64,000 bases of DNA, from contig NZ_CP030265.1 of NCBI RefSeq assembly GCF_008843145.1, positions 2,342,001 through 2,406,000 on the forward strand, written 5' to 3'. Both the position numbers and the translations under genes were made by a program. Positions 18,249 through 27,384 of the stretch are shown here, piece by piece (within the stretch, counting starts at the first letter, position 1; each line of letters opens with the position of its first letter). The DNA comes from Skermanella pratensis. Lineage in GTDB: Bacteria; Pseudomonadota; Alphaproteobacteria; Azospirillales; Azospirillaceae. Below the pieces are notes generated by a model. That model worked only from the letters and a program-made list of their open reading frames with translations. It was not told the DNA's origin and did not search any database.

Positions 18249-18387
18249 GGCTGCCTCTCGGCTGACGTTGTGCCGTTGTGGTGGACGGCGGATATGGCAT
18301 AGCCTACCGGCAAATGAAAGACACGCCAGCGGGATTGGCCGGGTCGGCTTCACCCGGCGGCGCAAGGGCAGGGCAAGGGGCGGATTC

Positions 18388-19863
<1,476 letters not shown>

Positions 19864-19931
19864 TTCCGCCATAGGGTTAACCTTACCTCCTCCGGTTGAC
19901 CCCATGATCCGATCACCTTCGCGGAGCTAGC

Positions 19932-20753
19932 ATGTGCCGTTGGCTGGCCTATCAGGGCCGTCCGATTCCGATCGATACCCTTCTGTTCAAACCCGCCAAC
20001 TCCCTGATCCACCAGTCGCTCGCGGCCCAGCGCGGTCATGTGCCGACCAACGGCGACGGCTTCGGCCTGGGCTGGTACGGGCACCTTCGAAAGCCCGGCT
20101 TGTACCGGGATACGATGCCGGCCTGGAACGACCTGAATCTTCGTTCCGTGTCCGAACAGATCCAGTCGGGGCTGTTTTTCGCCCATGTCCGGGCGTCCAC
20201 CGGGGCGTCCACGGCCCGGGTCAACTGCCATCCGTTCCGCTACGACCGCTGGTTGTTCATGCATAACGGGCAGATCGGCGGCTGGCCGGTCGTCCGGCGC
20301 GCGGTCGAGAACCTGATCGCCGACGACCTCTATCCGTTCCGCGAGGGCAGCACCGACAGCGAAGTGATCTTCTATCTGCTGCTGACCAACGGCGTCGCCG
20401 AGGATGTCGATGCCGCCTTCGCGCGGACGTGCCGCCAGATCGGGGAAGCCATGGCCGCCCACGGCATCATCGAGCCGTTTCGGCTGACCGCCTGCCTGAC
20501 CGACGGCGAGCGGCTCCACGCCCTGCGCCATTCCAGCGACCGGGCTTCGCCGACGTTGTTTTATGCGCTGGGTGGAGGCATCAGCGTCGACCAGGGCTGC
20601 TGCCGTTTTGAAAGCAGCCAAGGCGACGTTCTGGTCCTGTCGGAACCGCTGGACGCCATCGAGGCGGTCTGGCACGAGGTGCCGGAAGGACACATGCTGA
20701 CGGCCTCGGGGGGCAGGGTCGAACTGCATCCGTTCGATCCGACCCTGCAGTGA
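19932..20753 (+). CDS. class II glutamine amidotransferase (YafJ family)
   Basis: A 273-residue stand-alone Ntn-type glutamine amidotransferase. After Met removal the nucleophile would be Cys2 (MCRWLAYQGRPIPID). Other family landmarks: GDGFGLGWYG near residue 40, FFAHVRASTGAST, NCHPFRYDRWLFMHNGQIGG and GSTDSEVIFYLLL. The acceptor of the ammonia, if any, is unknown for this family. A gap of 68 bases separates it from xylB; no link in function is evident. Confidence 0.92.
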   Translation: MCRWLAYQGRPIPIDTLLFKPANSLIHQSLAAQRGHVPTNGDGFGLGWYGHLRKPGLYRDTMPAWNDLNLRSVSEQIQSGLFFAHVRASTGASTARVNCHPFRYDRWLFMHNGQIGGWPVVRRAVENLIADDLYPFREGSTDSEVIFYLLLTNGVAEDVDAAFARTCRQIGEAMAAHGIIEPFRLTACLTDGERLHALRHSSDRASPTLFYALGGGISVDQGCCRFESSQGDVLVLSEPLDAIEAVWHEVPEGHMLTASGGRVELHPFDPTLQ

Positions 20754-20789
20754 GGATGCCGGCGCTCGCCGGGAGCGCCGGCAGGATGG

Positions 20790-20876
20790 TCAGAAGATCA
20801 GCGCCAGCAGCCCGATCACGACCAGAAGTCCGATCAGGAAGATGAAGCCGATCGCGCCGCCCAGGAATTTCAACAT
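20790..20876 (-). CDS. 28-residue single-pass membrane peptide
   Basis: After MLKFLGGAIGF the remainder is almost entirely hydrophobic (IFLIGLLVVIGLLALIF), one transmembrane helix. GAGGAGA lies about ten bases before the ATG. It sits just downstream of the PuuE-like gene in the same direction. Its size makes the call tentative. Confidence 0.45.
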   Translation of the reverse strand: MLKFLGGAIGFIFLIGLLVVIGLLALIF

Positions 20877-20905
20877 CGTCGATTGTCTCCTCGTTCGGTC
20901 GGTGG

Positions 20906-21838
20906 TCAGCGGTTCCGGGCTGCGGGACGATAGGGATGCTGCTCGCGCCAATGGTTCGCGATGTCGATCCGGCGGCAGATCCAGACACGGTCGTGGCCCT
21001 GGATATAATCCAGGAAACGGGCGAGGGCTGCGGCGCGGCCGGGACGTCCGACCAGTCGGCAATGCAGACCGATGGACATCATCTTCGGCGTCCTGGCGCC
21101 CTCGGCATAAAGGACGTCGAAGCTGTCCTTGAGGTAGCTGAAAAACTGGTCGCCGGAATTGAAGCCCTGCGACGTGGCGAAGCGCATGTCGTTGGCGTCC
21201 AGCGTATAGGGCACGATCAGCTGCGGCTTACCGTGGCTGTCGTCCCAGTAGGGCAGGTCGTCGGCATAGCTGTCCGCGTCATAGACGAAGCCGCCGTCCT
21301 CGACCACCAGCCGCCTCGTGTTGGGGCTGCAGCGGCCCAGATACCAGCCCAGCGGCCTGCTGCCGGTCAGTTCGGTCTGGATTTCGATGGCGCGCCGCAT
21401 GTGGTCGCGTTCGACGTCCTCGCTGACGTGCTGGTAATCGATCCAGCGCCAGCCATGGGTCGCGATCTCATGTCCCGCTTCGACCATGGCGGCGACCGCC
21501 TCGGGGTTGCGCGCCATCGCCATGGCCACGCCGAACACGGTCAGGGGCAGGCGCCGCTCGCCGAAGATGCGCATCAGCCGCCAGAAGCCGGCACGGCTGC
21601 CGTACTCGTAGATCGATTCCATGTTGATGTGCCGGACGCCCTGGAGAGCCTGGGCACCCACGATTTCCGACAGGAACGCTTCCGACGCGGCGTCGCCATG
21701 CAGGATATTGTTCTCGCCGCCCTCCTCGTAGTTCATGACGAACTGGACGGCGATGCGGGCGCGGTTGGGCCACTGTGCATCCGGCACCCGGGCGCCGTAG
21801 CCGATCATGTCGCGCGGATAGCCATTTTCGGTGGACAT
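20906..21838 (-). CDS. polysaccharide deacetylase family protein, PuuE/allantoinase-like
   Basis: A 310-residue NodB-fold hydrolase of the branch annotated as PuuE allantoinase or urate-catabolism protein. Landmarks: DMIGYGARVPDAQWPNRARI, the very typical NYEEGGENNILHGDAASE, FGVAMAMARNPEAVAAMVEA, the metal-binding GHEIATHGWRWIDYQ, and GWYLGRCSPNTRRLV. A strong GAAGGAAG precedes the ATG. Other purine-degradation genes are not nearby, so an allantoinase role is a family inference; a chitin-oligosaccharide-like activity is less likely given the ENNI motif. Confidence 0.88.
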   Translation of the reverse strand: MSTENGYPRDMIGYGARVPDAQWPNRARIAVQFVMNYEEGGENNILHGDAASEAFLSEIVGAQALQGVRHINMESIYEYGSRAGFWRLMRIFGERRLPLTVFGVAMAMARNPEAVAAMVEAGHEIATHGWRWIDYQHVSEDVERDHMRRAIEIQTELTGSRPLGWYLGRCSPNTRRLVVEDGGFVYDADSYADDLPYWDDSHGKPQLIVPYTLDANDMRFATSQGFNSGDQFFSYLKDSFDVLYAEGARTPKMMSIGLHCRLVGRPGRAAALARFLDYIQGHDRVWICRRIDIANHWREQHPYRPAARNR

Positions 21839-22038
21839 GCTTCCTTCTCCCAATACACGACCCGGTACATCGCCATGGAGCATAGCCCTCGGCACGACAT
21901 CACAGTGTCGAGGACGGGACATTAGTTCGATGTCGTCGGTTGTTCAATGTACGCCTTGGCCGGTTGGCCGCCGGCGCACGCCGGGCCGTGATAATCGGGG
22001 AGCGGTAACATGCACCTGTCAAGCGATGGGTTGTCGGG

Positions 22039-22233
22039 TCAGTTTTCCAGCAGATCCTTTCCTCTGTCCGCGTCCATGCCATGCACGGGGCCGGCGGAGC
22101 GCCTTGCCTCTACCATTGCCCTGACCTGTCGCGCCTCTTCCACGACAAGGCGGGACCGCTTGAAGGCGGTTTCGGCGCGCTTCATCAAGGCTGCCAGCCG
22201 CGAGTTCGATGCTCGGTGATCCGTATCCACCAT
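22039..22233 (-). CDS. small charged helical protein
   Basis: A 64-residue protein of unknown function, rich in Arg, Lys, Glu and Ala (LAALMKRAETAFKRSRLVVE then EARQVRAMVEARRS), probably one long helix or a helical hairpin. GAGGA is five bases before the ATG. It stands alone in the gap between the PuuE-like gene and the next plus-strand gene. Supported only by the ribosome site and helix-like composition. Confidence 0.4.
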   Translation of the reverse strand: MVDTDHRASNSRLAALMKRAETAFKRSRLVVEEARQVRAMVEARRSAGPVHGMDADRGKDLLEN

Positions 22234-22449
22234 CAGTCCTCATCCTTAAGCGAAGGCCATAAGGGGACAGTCACGTCATCAAGTCTGTACGCTAACGGAC
22301 ACGGCTAATGGAAATCCTGTAAAAACACCATCTCTTCGGTAATCTCGGCCAATGTACGAAACCGAACAGACAGGGCCCAATTTCCCATGTCTGCTATCTC
22401 CCGGACCGTGCTGTCGATGCGTCATGCCATCGGATATGAGAGAGCGACA

Positions 22450-22704
22450 ATGTTCACCAACGAATTCTTCGTCATGTCGAGGGTTGGCAAATGGTATGTG
22501 GACAATGGGGTGGACTCCCATGGCCCTTACCTGAGCCAGCGGGACGCCATCGCCGACGCGATCGACGCGGCGAAGTCGGTGTCCCGGCGCAAGAAGCCGG
22601 CCGCGGTCCTGCTGAAAGTTCCCGGCACCGACGCGGAGGTCGTCTGGAGTTCGCGGCAGGAGATACGGGAAGCCAATCGCGCAAGCTCAGTCGTGGACGC
22701 TTGA
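22450..22704 (+). CDS. small protein of unknown function
   Basis: An 84-residue soluble protein. The pattern KWYVDNGVDSHGPYLSQRDA, then DAAKSVSRRKKPAAVLLKVP and DAEVVWSS, resembles the beta-alpha-beta layout of DUF2188-like small proteins, but the match is loose. The chosen ATG follows GAGAGCGACA, a weak ribosome site; the frame is open further upstream. It converges with the ChaN-like gene. Confidence 0.5.
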   Translation: MFTNEFFVMSRVGKWYVDNGVDSHGPYLSQRDAIADAIDAAKSVSRRKKPAAVLLKVPGTDAEVVWSSRQEIREANRASSVVDA

Positions 22705-22778
22705 CGGATACGCTGCGACCGGGCGACGGCCGCTTCCGAGGGCGCCGGCAATATGGCAAGGCAGTTCATGCGCAGAGG

Positions 22779-23969
22779 TCAGAAGACCGGGAACTTGGCG
22801 ACGATCTCCCGAGTCGCTCCTTCCCGGCGCACGTTCAGCGGCAGCCATGTCCCCGGCGCCTGACGGTTTACGATGTCGATGAACTTACCGACTTCGGTGG
22901 TCTTCGTGCCGGCGGCATCCAGGATGATGTCGCCCGCCTTCAGCCCGGCCGTCTCGGCTACGCTGTTGCCGACCACCGACTCGATTCGCAGGCCCTCATC
23001 CTGGGGCGCGAGGCTCACGCCCAGGCGCGGGCGCCAGGATCCCTGTTCCTCCGGGTCGTCGGAGACGCCGAACACCGCGTCTGCCAAGCCGGCCTCCAAC
23101 TCGGAGCAGGAGATGCCCGCGCTCCAGGGCAGCAGGACCATGCTGTCGCCGATGCCGAGATCGGCAAGCTGGTGGGGGATGCCGTGCCGGCGCTCCATGT
23201 GGCCCGCGCCGACGATACCGACCACGGTCGCGGCGGTGCGGCGATGGGCCTCGGCGATCGCTTCCGCCATGGCGCGGTCCCACAGGAGTTGGGCTTCCTG
23301 GAACCGACGGAAGGCGGGGTCGTCCCTCACGTCGCCTGCCGCGGGTTCGCGTCCGTGGGCCGAGTAGATCTCCGCCAAATTGTCGGTATACGCTGAGGGC
23401 GCCCGGGCGGGGTCGCCGACGCCTTCGCGGTCGGACGGCGGGATGCTGTTCCAGCCTTCGCGTCCGACGCGCGCCGTCAGGGCGCGATCCACGTTCAAGG
23501 CGACCACCGGGATGCGGTTCATGCGGGCGAACTGGAGAATGGGCATGTAGAGCGCGCTGTCGTAACCCCAGACGGTACGCCAGTCGCTCTCGGCCAGGAA
23601 CTCCTCCTCGGTCGTGTGGCCGCCAATCCATCGGTCGAGCGCCGGTTGGATCCTGCGCGGGAACATTTCCATCCCGATCACCAGTTCCGGGCGATGGGCG
23701 TGCAGCCCGGCCAGCGTGTGGAGTTGCCAGCGGTGATGTTCTGCGCTGTCGTGCCGCTCGCCCAGCAGCACCACGGGCGCCCTGGATGCCCGGTGGAACA
23801 GATCGGGCACGGCGATCGCGCCGCCTGCCGCTTTGTCCGCCGGTTCGATCCAGGCGCCCTGGGGAATGCAGGCCGACGCGTCGTCGGCGGCCTCCGCCGG
23901 TCCGCCCGGCCACACCATGCATCCGGAAAGCAGAACGGCGACAGCCATCAGTTTTCGCACGAGCGTCAT
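22779..23969 (-). CDS. ChaN-like lipoprotein with C-terminal PDZ domain
   Basis: A 396-residue protein. The N-terminus is a lipoprotein signal ending in the lipobox LLSGC. The ChaN (haem-binding lipoprotein-like) domain covers about residues 50-295: VVLLGERHDSAEHHRWQLHT, ELVIGMEMFPRRIQPALDRW, DNLAEIYSAHG, GIVGAGHMERRHGIPHQL. A PDZ domain follows (about 300-395): LGVSLAPQDEGLRIESVV, GNSVAETAGLKAGDIILDAA. Family knowledge suggests haem or iron handling at the membrane, unproven here. The ATG is directly preceded by AAAGGA; a GTG three codons later has better spacing to that site and may be the true start. Confidence 0.85.
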   Translation of the reverse strand: MTLVRKLMAVAVLLSGCMVWPGGPAEAADDASACIPQGAWIEPADKAAGGAIAVPDLFHRASRAPVVLLGERHDSAEHHRWQLHTLAGLHAHRPELVIGMEMFPRRIQPALDRWIGGHTTEEEFLAESDWRTVWGYDSALYMPILQFARMNRIPVVALNVDRALTARVGREGWNSIPPSDREGVGDPARAPSAYTDNLAEIYSAHGREPAAGDVRDDPAFRRFQEAQLLWDRAMAEAIAEAHRRTAATVVGIVGAGHMERRHGIPHQLADLGIGDSMVLLPWSAGISCSELEAGLADAVFGVSDDPEEQGSWRPRLGVSLAPQDEGLRIESVVGNSVAETAGLKAGDIILDAAGTKTTEVGKFIDIVNRQAPGTWLPLNVRREGATREIVAKFPVF

Positions 23970-24037
23970 TCCTTTCGGGCCGGACTTCACCATGACCAGA
24001 GTCCGACATTTAGGTCCGGCGGATCCTGCGACCATGG

Positions 24038-24639
24038 TCAACCCGCGTCCAGGGGCACCGGATCGACGATTTCGGTCGGCAGGTCGAACTGCTGCCACAC
24101 GTCGATTCCGTCGCGGAACCAGTACACCCGCCTATAGCCCCAGGAAAGCGCGCGCTTGGCGGCGTTCCAGGACATCCAGCAGTCGGTCACGCAATAGAAC
24201 AGCAGGCCGGTCGCCGCGTCGCCCTTCGTCAGCCGCTCGAGATTCCGGCGGAAATAGTTCTCGACGACGGGGTCCGGCCGGCCTTCCCCCACTTCAGGAA
24301 GCCAAGTGCTGCCGGCGATCGCCACATGGGGCTTCGCCACCAGCCATTTGCCGGATACACCGGGAAACGCCGCGCGGGGAACCTTCATGACGTCGATGAA
24401 CAGTACGGTACCGGCCTTGTGGAGCGCCTCGGCCTCTTCGAGAGAGACTGTCGCGGCGCCGGGCACGTGGGAGGGGACGGGAGCCCGGTAGTGGTCCAGG
24501 CGATATCCGTCCGGCAGAGGCACATCCGATCCGGGCCGTGTGTCAGCGGCCATCCCGGGGCCGGTACCGCCGCCAGAAGATAACTCGACAGCGCGATCGT
24601 CGCGGCGAAGGCGCACCTGGGCCGGCAAGTCCGTTTCAT
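24038..24639 (-). CDS. rhodanese-like CX3CW protein of the PQQ-dependent catabolism family, apparent frameshift after the signal peptide
   Basis: The mature part, from MAADTRPGSDVPLPDGYRLD onward, carries the family's rhodanese-like fold and the motif YCVTDCWMSWNAAKRAL followed by YRRVYWFRDGIDVWQ; relatives are linked to PQQ-dependent alcohol oxidation in the periplasm. Directly upstream, in another frame, is a good signal peptide (MKRTCRPRCAFAATIALSSY then LLAAVPAPG). One extra G in the CCCCGGG run near base 24556 would join the two frames. Either the gene is broken, or the base call is wrong, or translation starts at the internal ATG (24553) and gives an unexported protein. No PQQ dehydrogenase is nearby. 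Confidence 0.65.
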
Positions 24640-24750
24640 CGGTGCAGGCAATCATGGGGCGGGCCATTCCCGCCAGTGCCACGATAGTGCTATAGGCGGC
24701 GGGGCCATGGAAGGTTAAGGTTGGCGCTTGGTTTCGTCTGGTACGGTTGA

Positions 24751-25578
24751 ATGTCGATTTCCTTCGCCCGGACTCCCCGCCCCGACTCCCTGTCCGGTTC
24801 CGCGCCGGACGCTGCACCGGACCTGCTGGTCGAGATCGACAGCAAAACGTTCCCGGCGGTCGGCGATGCGCCTGCCCATGAGGCTGTGCGTGCGTTCCGG
24901 CTGGCAGCGCGGCGCGGCGAGTTCGTCGCGATGGTCGGTCCGTCCGGCTGCGGCAAGACGACGACGCTGAACATCGTCGCCGGCCTCGACCGCGACTTCC
25001 GCGGCCGCGTGAGGCTGCCGACCGCAGCCGGCCGGGACCGCCCGGTTCTCGGCTATGTCTTCCAGAACCCGCGCCTGCTGCCGTGGCGCACCGTGCATCA
25101 GAATCTCGCGCTGGTGCTGGACCCCGGTCCCGGTCATGACCCCGACGCCGAGGCCAGGATCGCGGCCCTGCTCGACGCCATGGACCTGACCCGCGTCCGG
25201 GACCAGTATCCAGGGCGCCTTTCGGTCGGAATGGCCCGGAGGGCGGCGCTCGCCCGCGCCTTCGTCGTTCAGCCGGACCTGCTGCTGATGGACGAACCCT
25301 TCGTGTCGCTGGACGAGTTGACGGCCCAGCGGCTGCGGTTGCTGCTGCTCGACGTCTGGAGTGCCCGGCCGACCACGGTCCTGTTCGTTACCCACAATCT
25401 GCGCGAGGCGATCCAGCTGGCTGACCGGCTCGTGCTGCTCTCGCCTCCTCCCACGCGGGTGCTTGCCGACCTGCCCATCGACCTGCCGCGCGCCGACCGG
25501 GGCAACGAGGCGGTCGTCGAGGCTTATCGCGCCGAACTGCTGGGGCGCGGGGGACCGGCGTTCCAGCTGCTGGGGTGA
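24751..25578 (+). CDS. ABC transporter ATP-binding protein (nitrate/sulfonate/taurine type), orphan
   Basis: A 275-residue ATPase resembling SsuB/TauB/NrtD. Walker A is GPSGCGKTTT, the Q-loop is VFQNPRLLPWRT, Walker B is LLLMDEPFVSLDE, and the H-loop is VLFVTHNLREAI. The signature motif reads LSVGM, where most members have LSGGM or LSGGQ. No permease or binding-protein gene is adjacent, which is unusual for this class. It is divergent from the CX3CW gene, and relatives of that gene are often beside ABC genes, so a shared role is possible but unproven. Confidence 0.85.
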   Translation: MSISFARTPRPDSLSGSAPDAAPDLLVEIDSKTFPAVGDAPAHEAVRAFRLAARRGEFVAMVGPSGCGKTTTLNIVAGLDRDFRGRVRLPTAAGRDRPVLGYVFQNPRLLPWRTVHQNLALVLDPGPGHDPDAEARIAALLDAMDLTRVRDQYPGRLSVGMARRAALARAFVVQPDLLLMDEPFVSLDELTAQRLRLLLLDVWSARPTTVLFVTHNLREAIQLADRLVLLSPPPTRVLADLPIDLPRADRGNEAVVEAYRAELLGRGGPAFQLLG

Positions 25579-25650
25579 CCTGCCCGGCGAGCAGGGGGCG
25601 GGTGCTTGGCCGGCTTTGCAGCGGTCGCGGCGTTGCGGTATTGTGGAGTC

Positions 25651-26403
25651 ATGCCAGAGACGCCCGCACCCGAGAAACACACCGTCATCCTGACCGGCGC
25701 CAGCCGGGGGATCGGCCACGCCACCGTCCAGCGCTTCAGCGACGAGGGGTGGCGCGTGATCACCTGCTCGCGGGAGACGATCCCGGAGGATTGCAAAGCC
25801 GATCCCAACTGGACCCACCATATCGCCGCTGACCTGGGCGACCCGGACAGCCGGGCCGAATTCGTTAAGGAAGCGAACCGGGTGCTGGGCGGCGGGCCGC
25901 TCCACGCGCTGGTCAACAATGCCGGGGTGTCGCCCAAGACGCCGATCAAGGAGCGGCTCGGCTGCCTCAACGGCGACCTGAACGCCTGGCGCTCCGTCTT
26001 CGAACTGAACTTCTTCGCGCCGCTGGTCCTGGCCCGCGGGTTTGCCGCGTCTCTCGCCAAGGGCAAGGGCGCAATCGTCAACATCACCTCGATCGCCGGC
26101 CACGCGGTCCATCCCTTCGCCGGCTCCGCCTACAGCACGTCGAAGGCGGCGCTGTCCGGACTGACCCGAGAGATGGCGGTGGAGTTCGCCGACCTCGGCG
26201 TGCGGGTCAACGCGGTGGCACCGGGAGAGATCGAAACCGCGATGCTGTCGCCGGAAACCGACATCCTGATCCCGCGCATTCCGCTGCACCGGCTGGGGCA
26301 ACCCTCGGACGTCGCGTCGGCGGTCTTCTATCTCAGCTCGTCCGCGTCCAGCTACGTGACTGGAACGGAGATTTTCGTGACCGGCGGACAGCATTTGTAC
26401 TAA
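25651..26403 (+). CDS. SDR family oxidoreductase
   Basis: A 250-residue short-chain dehydrogenase. The cofactor motif is TGASRGIGHATVQRF, followed by NNAGVSPKTP, ITSIAGHAVHPFAGSAYSTS with the catalytic Ser and the YxxxK pair (YSTSK), and the C-terminal GTEIFVTGGQHLY. The substrate cannot be inferred. GGAG lies six bases before the ATG. It is separated by 70 bases from the ABC ATPase gene upstream; the following gene has its own candidate control region. Confidence 0.92.
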   Translation: MPETPAPEKHTVILTGASRGIGHATVQRFSDEGWRVITCSRETIPEDCKADPNWTHHIAADLGDPDSRAEFVKEANRVLGGGPLHALVNNAGVSPKTPIKERLGCLNGDLNAWRSVFELNFFAPLVLARGFAASLAKGKGAIVNITSIAGHAVHPFAGSAYSTSKAALSGLTREMAVEFADLGVRVNAVAPGEIETAMLSPETDILIPRIPLHRLGQPSDVASAVFYLSSSASSYVTGTEIFVTGGQHLY

Positions 26404-26436
26404 CGAAAACGCGTCATTCCAACAAGTTTGACAGTA

Positions 26437-26454
26437 ACGTCATAAAACCGTCAT
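26437..26454 (+). promoter_or_regulatory. candidate Pho box (PhoB binding site)
   Basis: ACGTCATAAAACCGTCAT matches 15 of 18 positions of the enterobacterial Pho box, two direct 11-bp repeats with GTCAT cores. It lies 53 bases before the chosen start of the next gene, where PhoB sites usually replace the -35 element. Confidence 0.45.
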
Positions 26455-26455
26455 G

Positions 26456-26473
26456 ATTGGTTAACAAACCAAT
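26456..26473. repeat. AT-rich inverted repeat before the membrane protein gene
   Basis: ATTGGTTAACAAACCAAT: perfect 7-bp arms around AACA. It could be an operator or a short hairpin. It overlaps an in-frame TTG, which argues for a translation start downstream of it. Confidence 0.4.
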
Positions 26474-26489
26474 TTTGAAGGGTGTGACG

Positions 26490-27173
26490 GTGACGGTGAT
26501 CTCGGAGAATAGTTCAAGAAGCTCGTTGAGGAATATTGCCGCTTCGGACACGTCGTACCGTTGGCTGACGGCGGGCATTTCGGTTCCAGCCCTCATCGTC
26601 GCACTGGCGGTTCTCCAGAACAGGTATGCTTACGGGGAACTTTTCAACGATCCGGCCGACATCGTCGGCTACGACCCCTTCTTCGGGATGATCTCCACCA
26701 TCGGGCTGTTCTTCTGGGCCGCCGCAGCGGGTATTGCCGCCTTGGCGGCGACCGTGCTCCGGGGTGCGGGAGACACGCGGGCGGGCGGCTTCTTCCAGGC
26801 CGCCGGACTGCTCACGCTGCTGCTGATGGTCGATGACGCCTTCATGCTCCATGAGCAGGTGCTGCCCGAGGGGTTGGGCATCCGCGAGCGCTATATCAAG
26901 GTGGGGTATCTGGCGCTGGCGGCGGCGTTCGGACTGACCTTCTTCAGGTTCCTCATCCGTGGCAATCCGGTCCTGCTGGCCTCGTCTGCGGCATTCTTCG
27001 CGGGCAGCGTCGTCTTCGACAACCCTGCGTTCCTGACCGGCCTGGGAGTGATGGCGTCGGATTTCGTCCTCTATGTCGTGGAGGACGGTTGCAAGTTCAC
27101 CGGGATCGTCCTGTGGTTCACCTGGATGCTGAAAACCGCGGCCGATTCCGTCAGGCTTCCGGCGCAGGTCTGA
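26490..27173 (+). CDS. integral membrane protein of unknown function
   Basis: About 227 residues with six or seven hydrophobic segments, for example WLTAGISVPALIVALAVLQ, MISTIGLFFWAAAAGIAALA, FQAAGLLTLLLMVDDAFMLH, LALAAAFGLTFFRFLI and FVLYVVEDGCKFTGIVLWFT. Acidic residues lie within helices (VDDAF, VEDG), which may be functional. No family is recognised. The start is uncertain: several in-frame GTG codons follow GAAGGG, and the one chosen has nine-base spacing; a TTG is available 33 bases upstream. A Pho-box-like site precedes it. Confidence 0.7.
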   Translation: MTVISENSSRSSLRNIAASDTSYRWLTAGISVPALIVALAVLQNRYAYGELFNDPADIVGYDPFFGMISTIGLFFWAAAAGIAALAATVLRGAGDTRAGGFFQAAGLLTLLLMVDDAFMLHEQVLPEGLGIRERYIKVGYLALAAAFGLTFFRFLIRGNPVLLASSAAFFAGSVVFDNPAFLTGLGVMASDFVLYVVEDGCKFTGIVLWFTWMLKTAADSVRLPAQV

Positions 27174-27384
27174 CTTCGGCTTCTTCCGGCGGGCGGCCAG
27201 TACCGGTTCCGAAGGGGGCCCGGTTCGATTGCGTGCATCCCGGAGATGTCCGTCAAAGCCGGATCTGTTTTGGAAGCAAAACCCGTCCGCGACGGCTTGA
27301 CACGATTATGTTTCGTTCCTTTGGAAAGGATGCAATGGTATTATCTCCAAAGTAGACAGCCATCCACAACGGAGTAGTCGCACT

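Noticed and set aside
27297-27325. TTGACA promoter before the hybrid kinase
   Set aside because: A perfect -35 is present, but no acceptable -10 lies 16-18 bases downstream.
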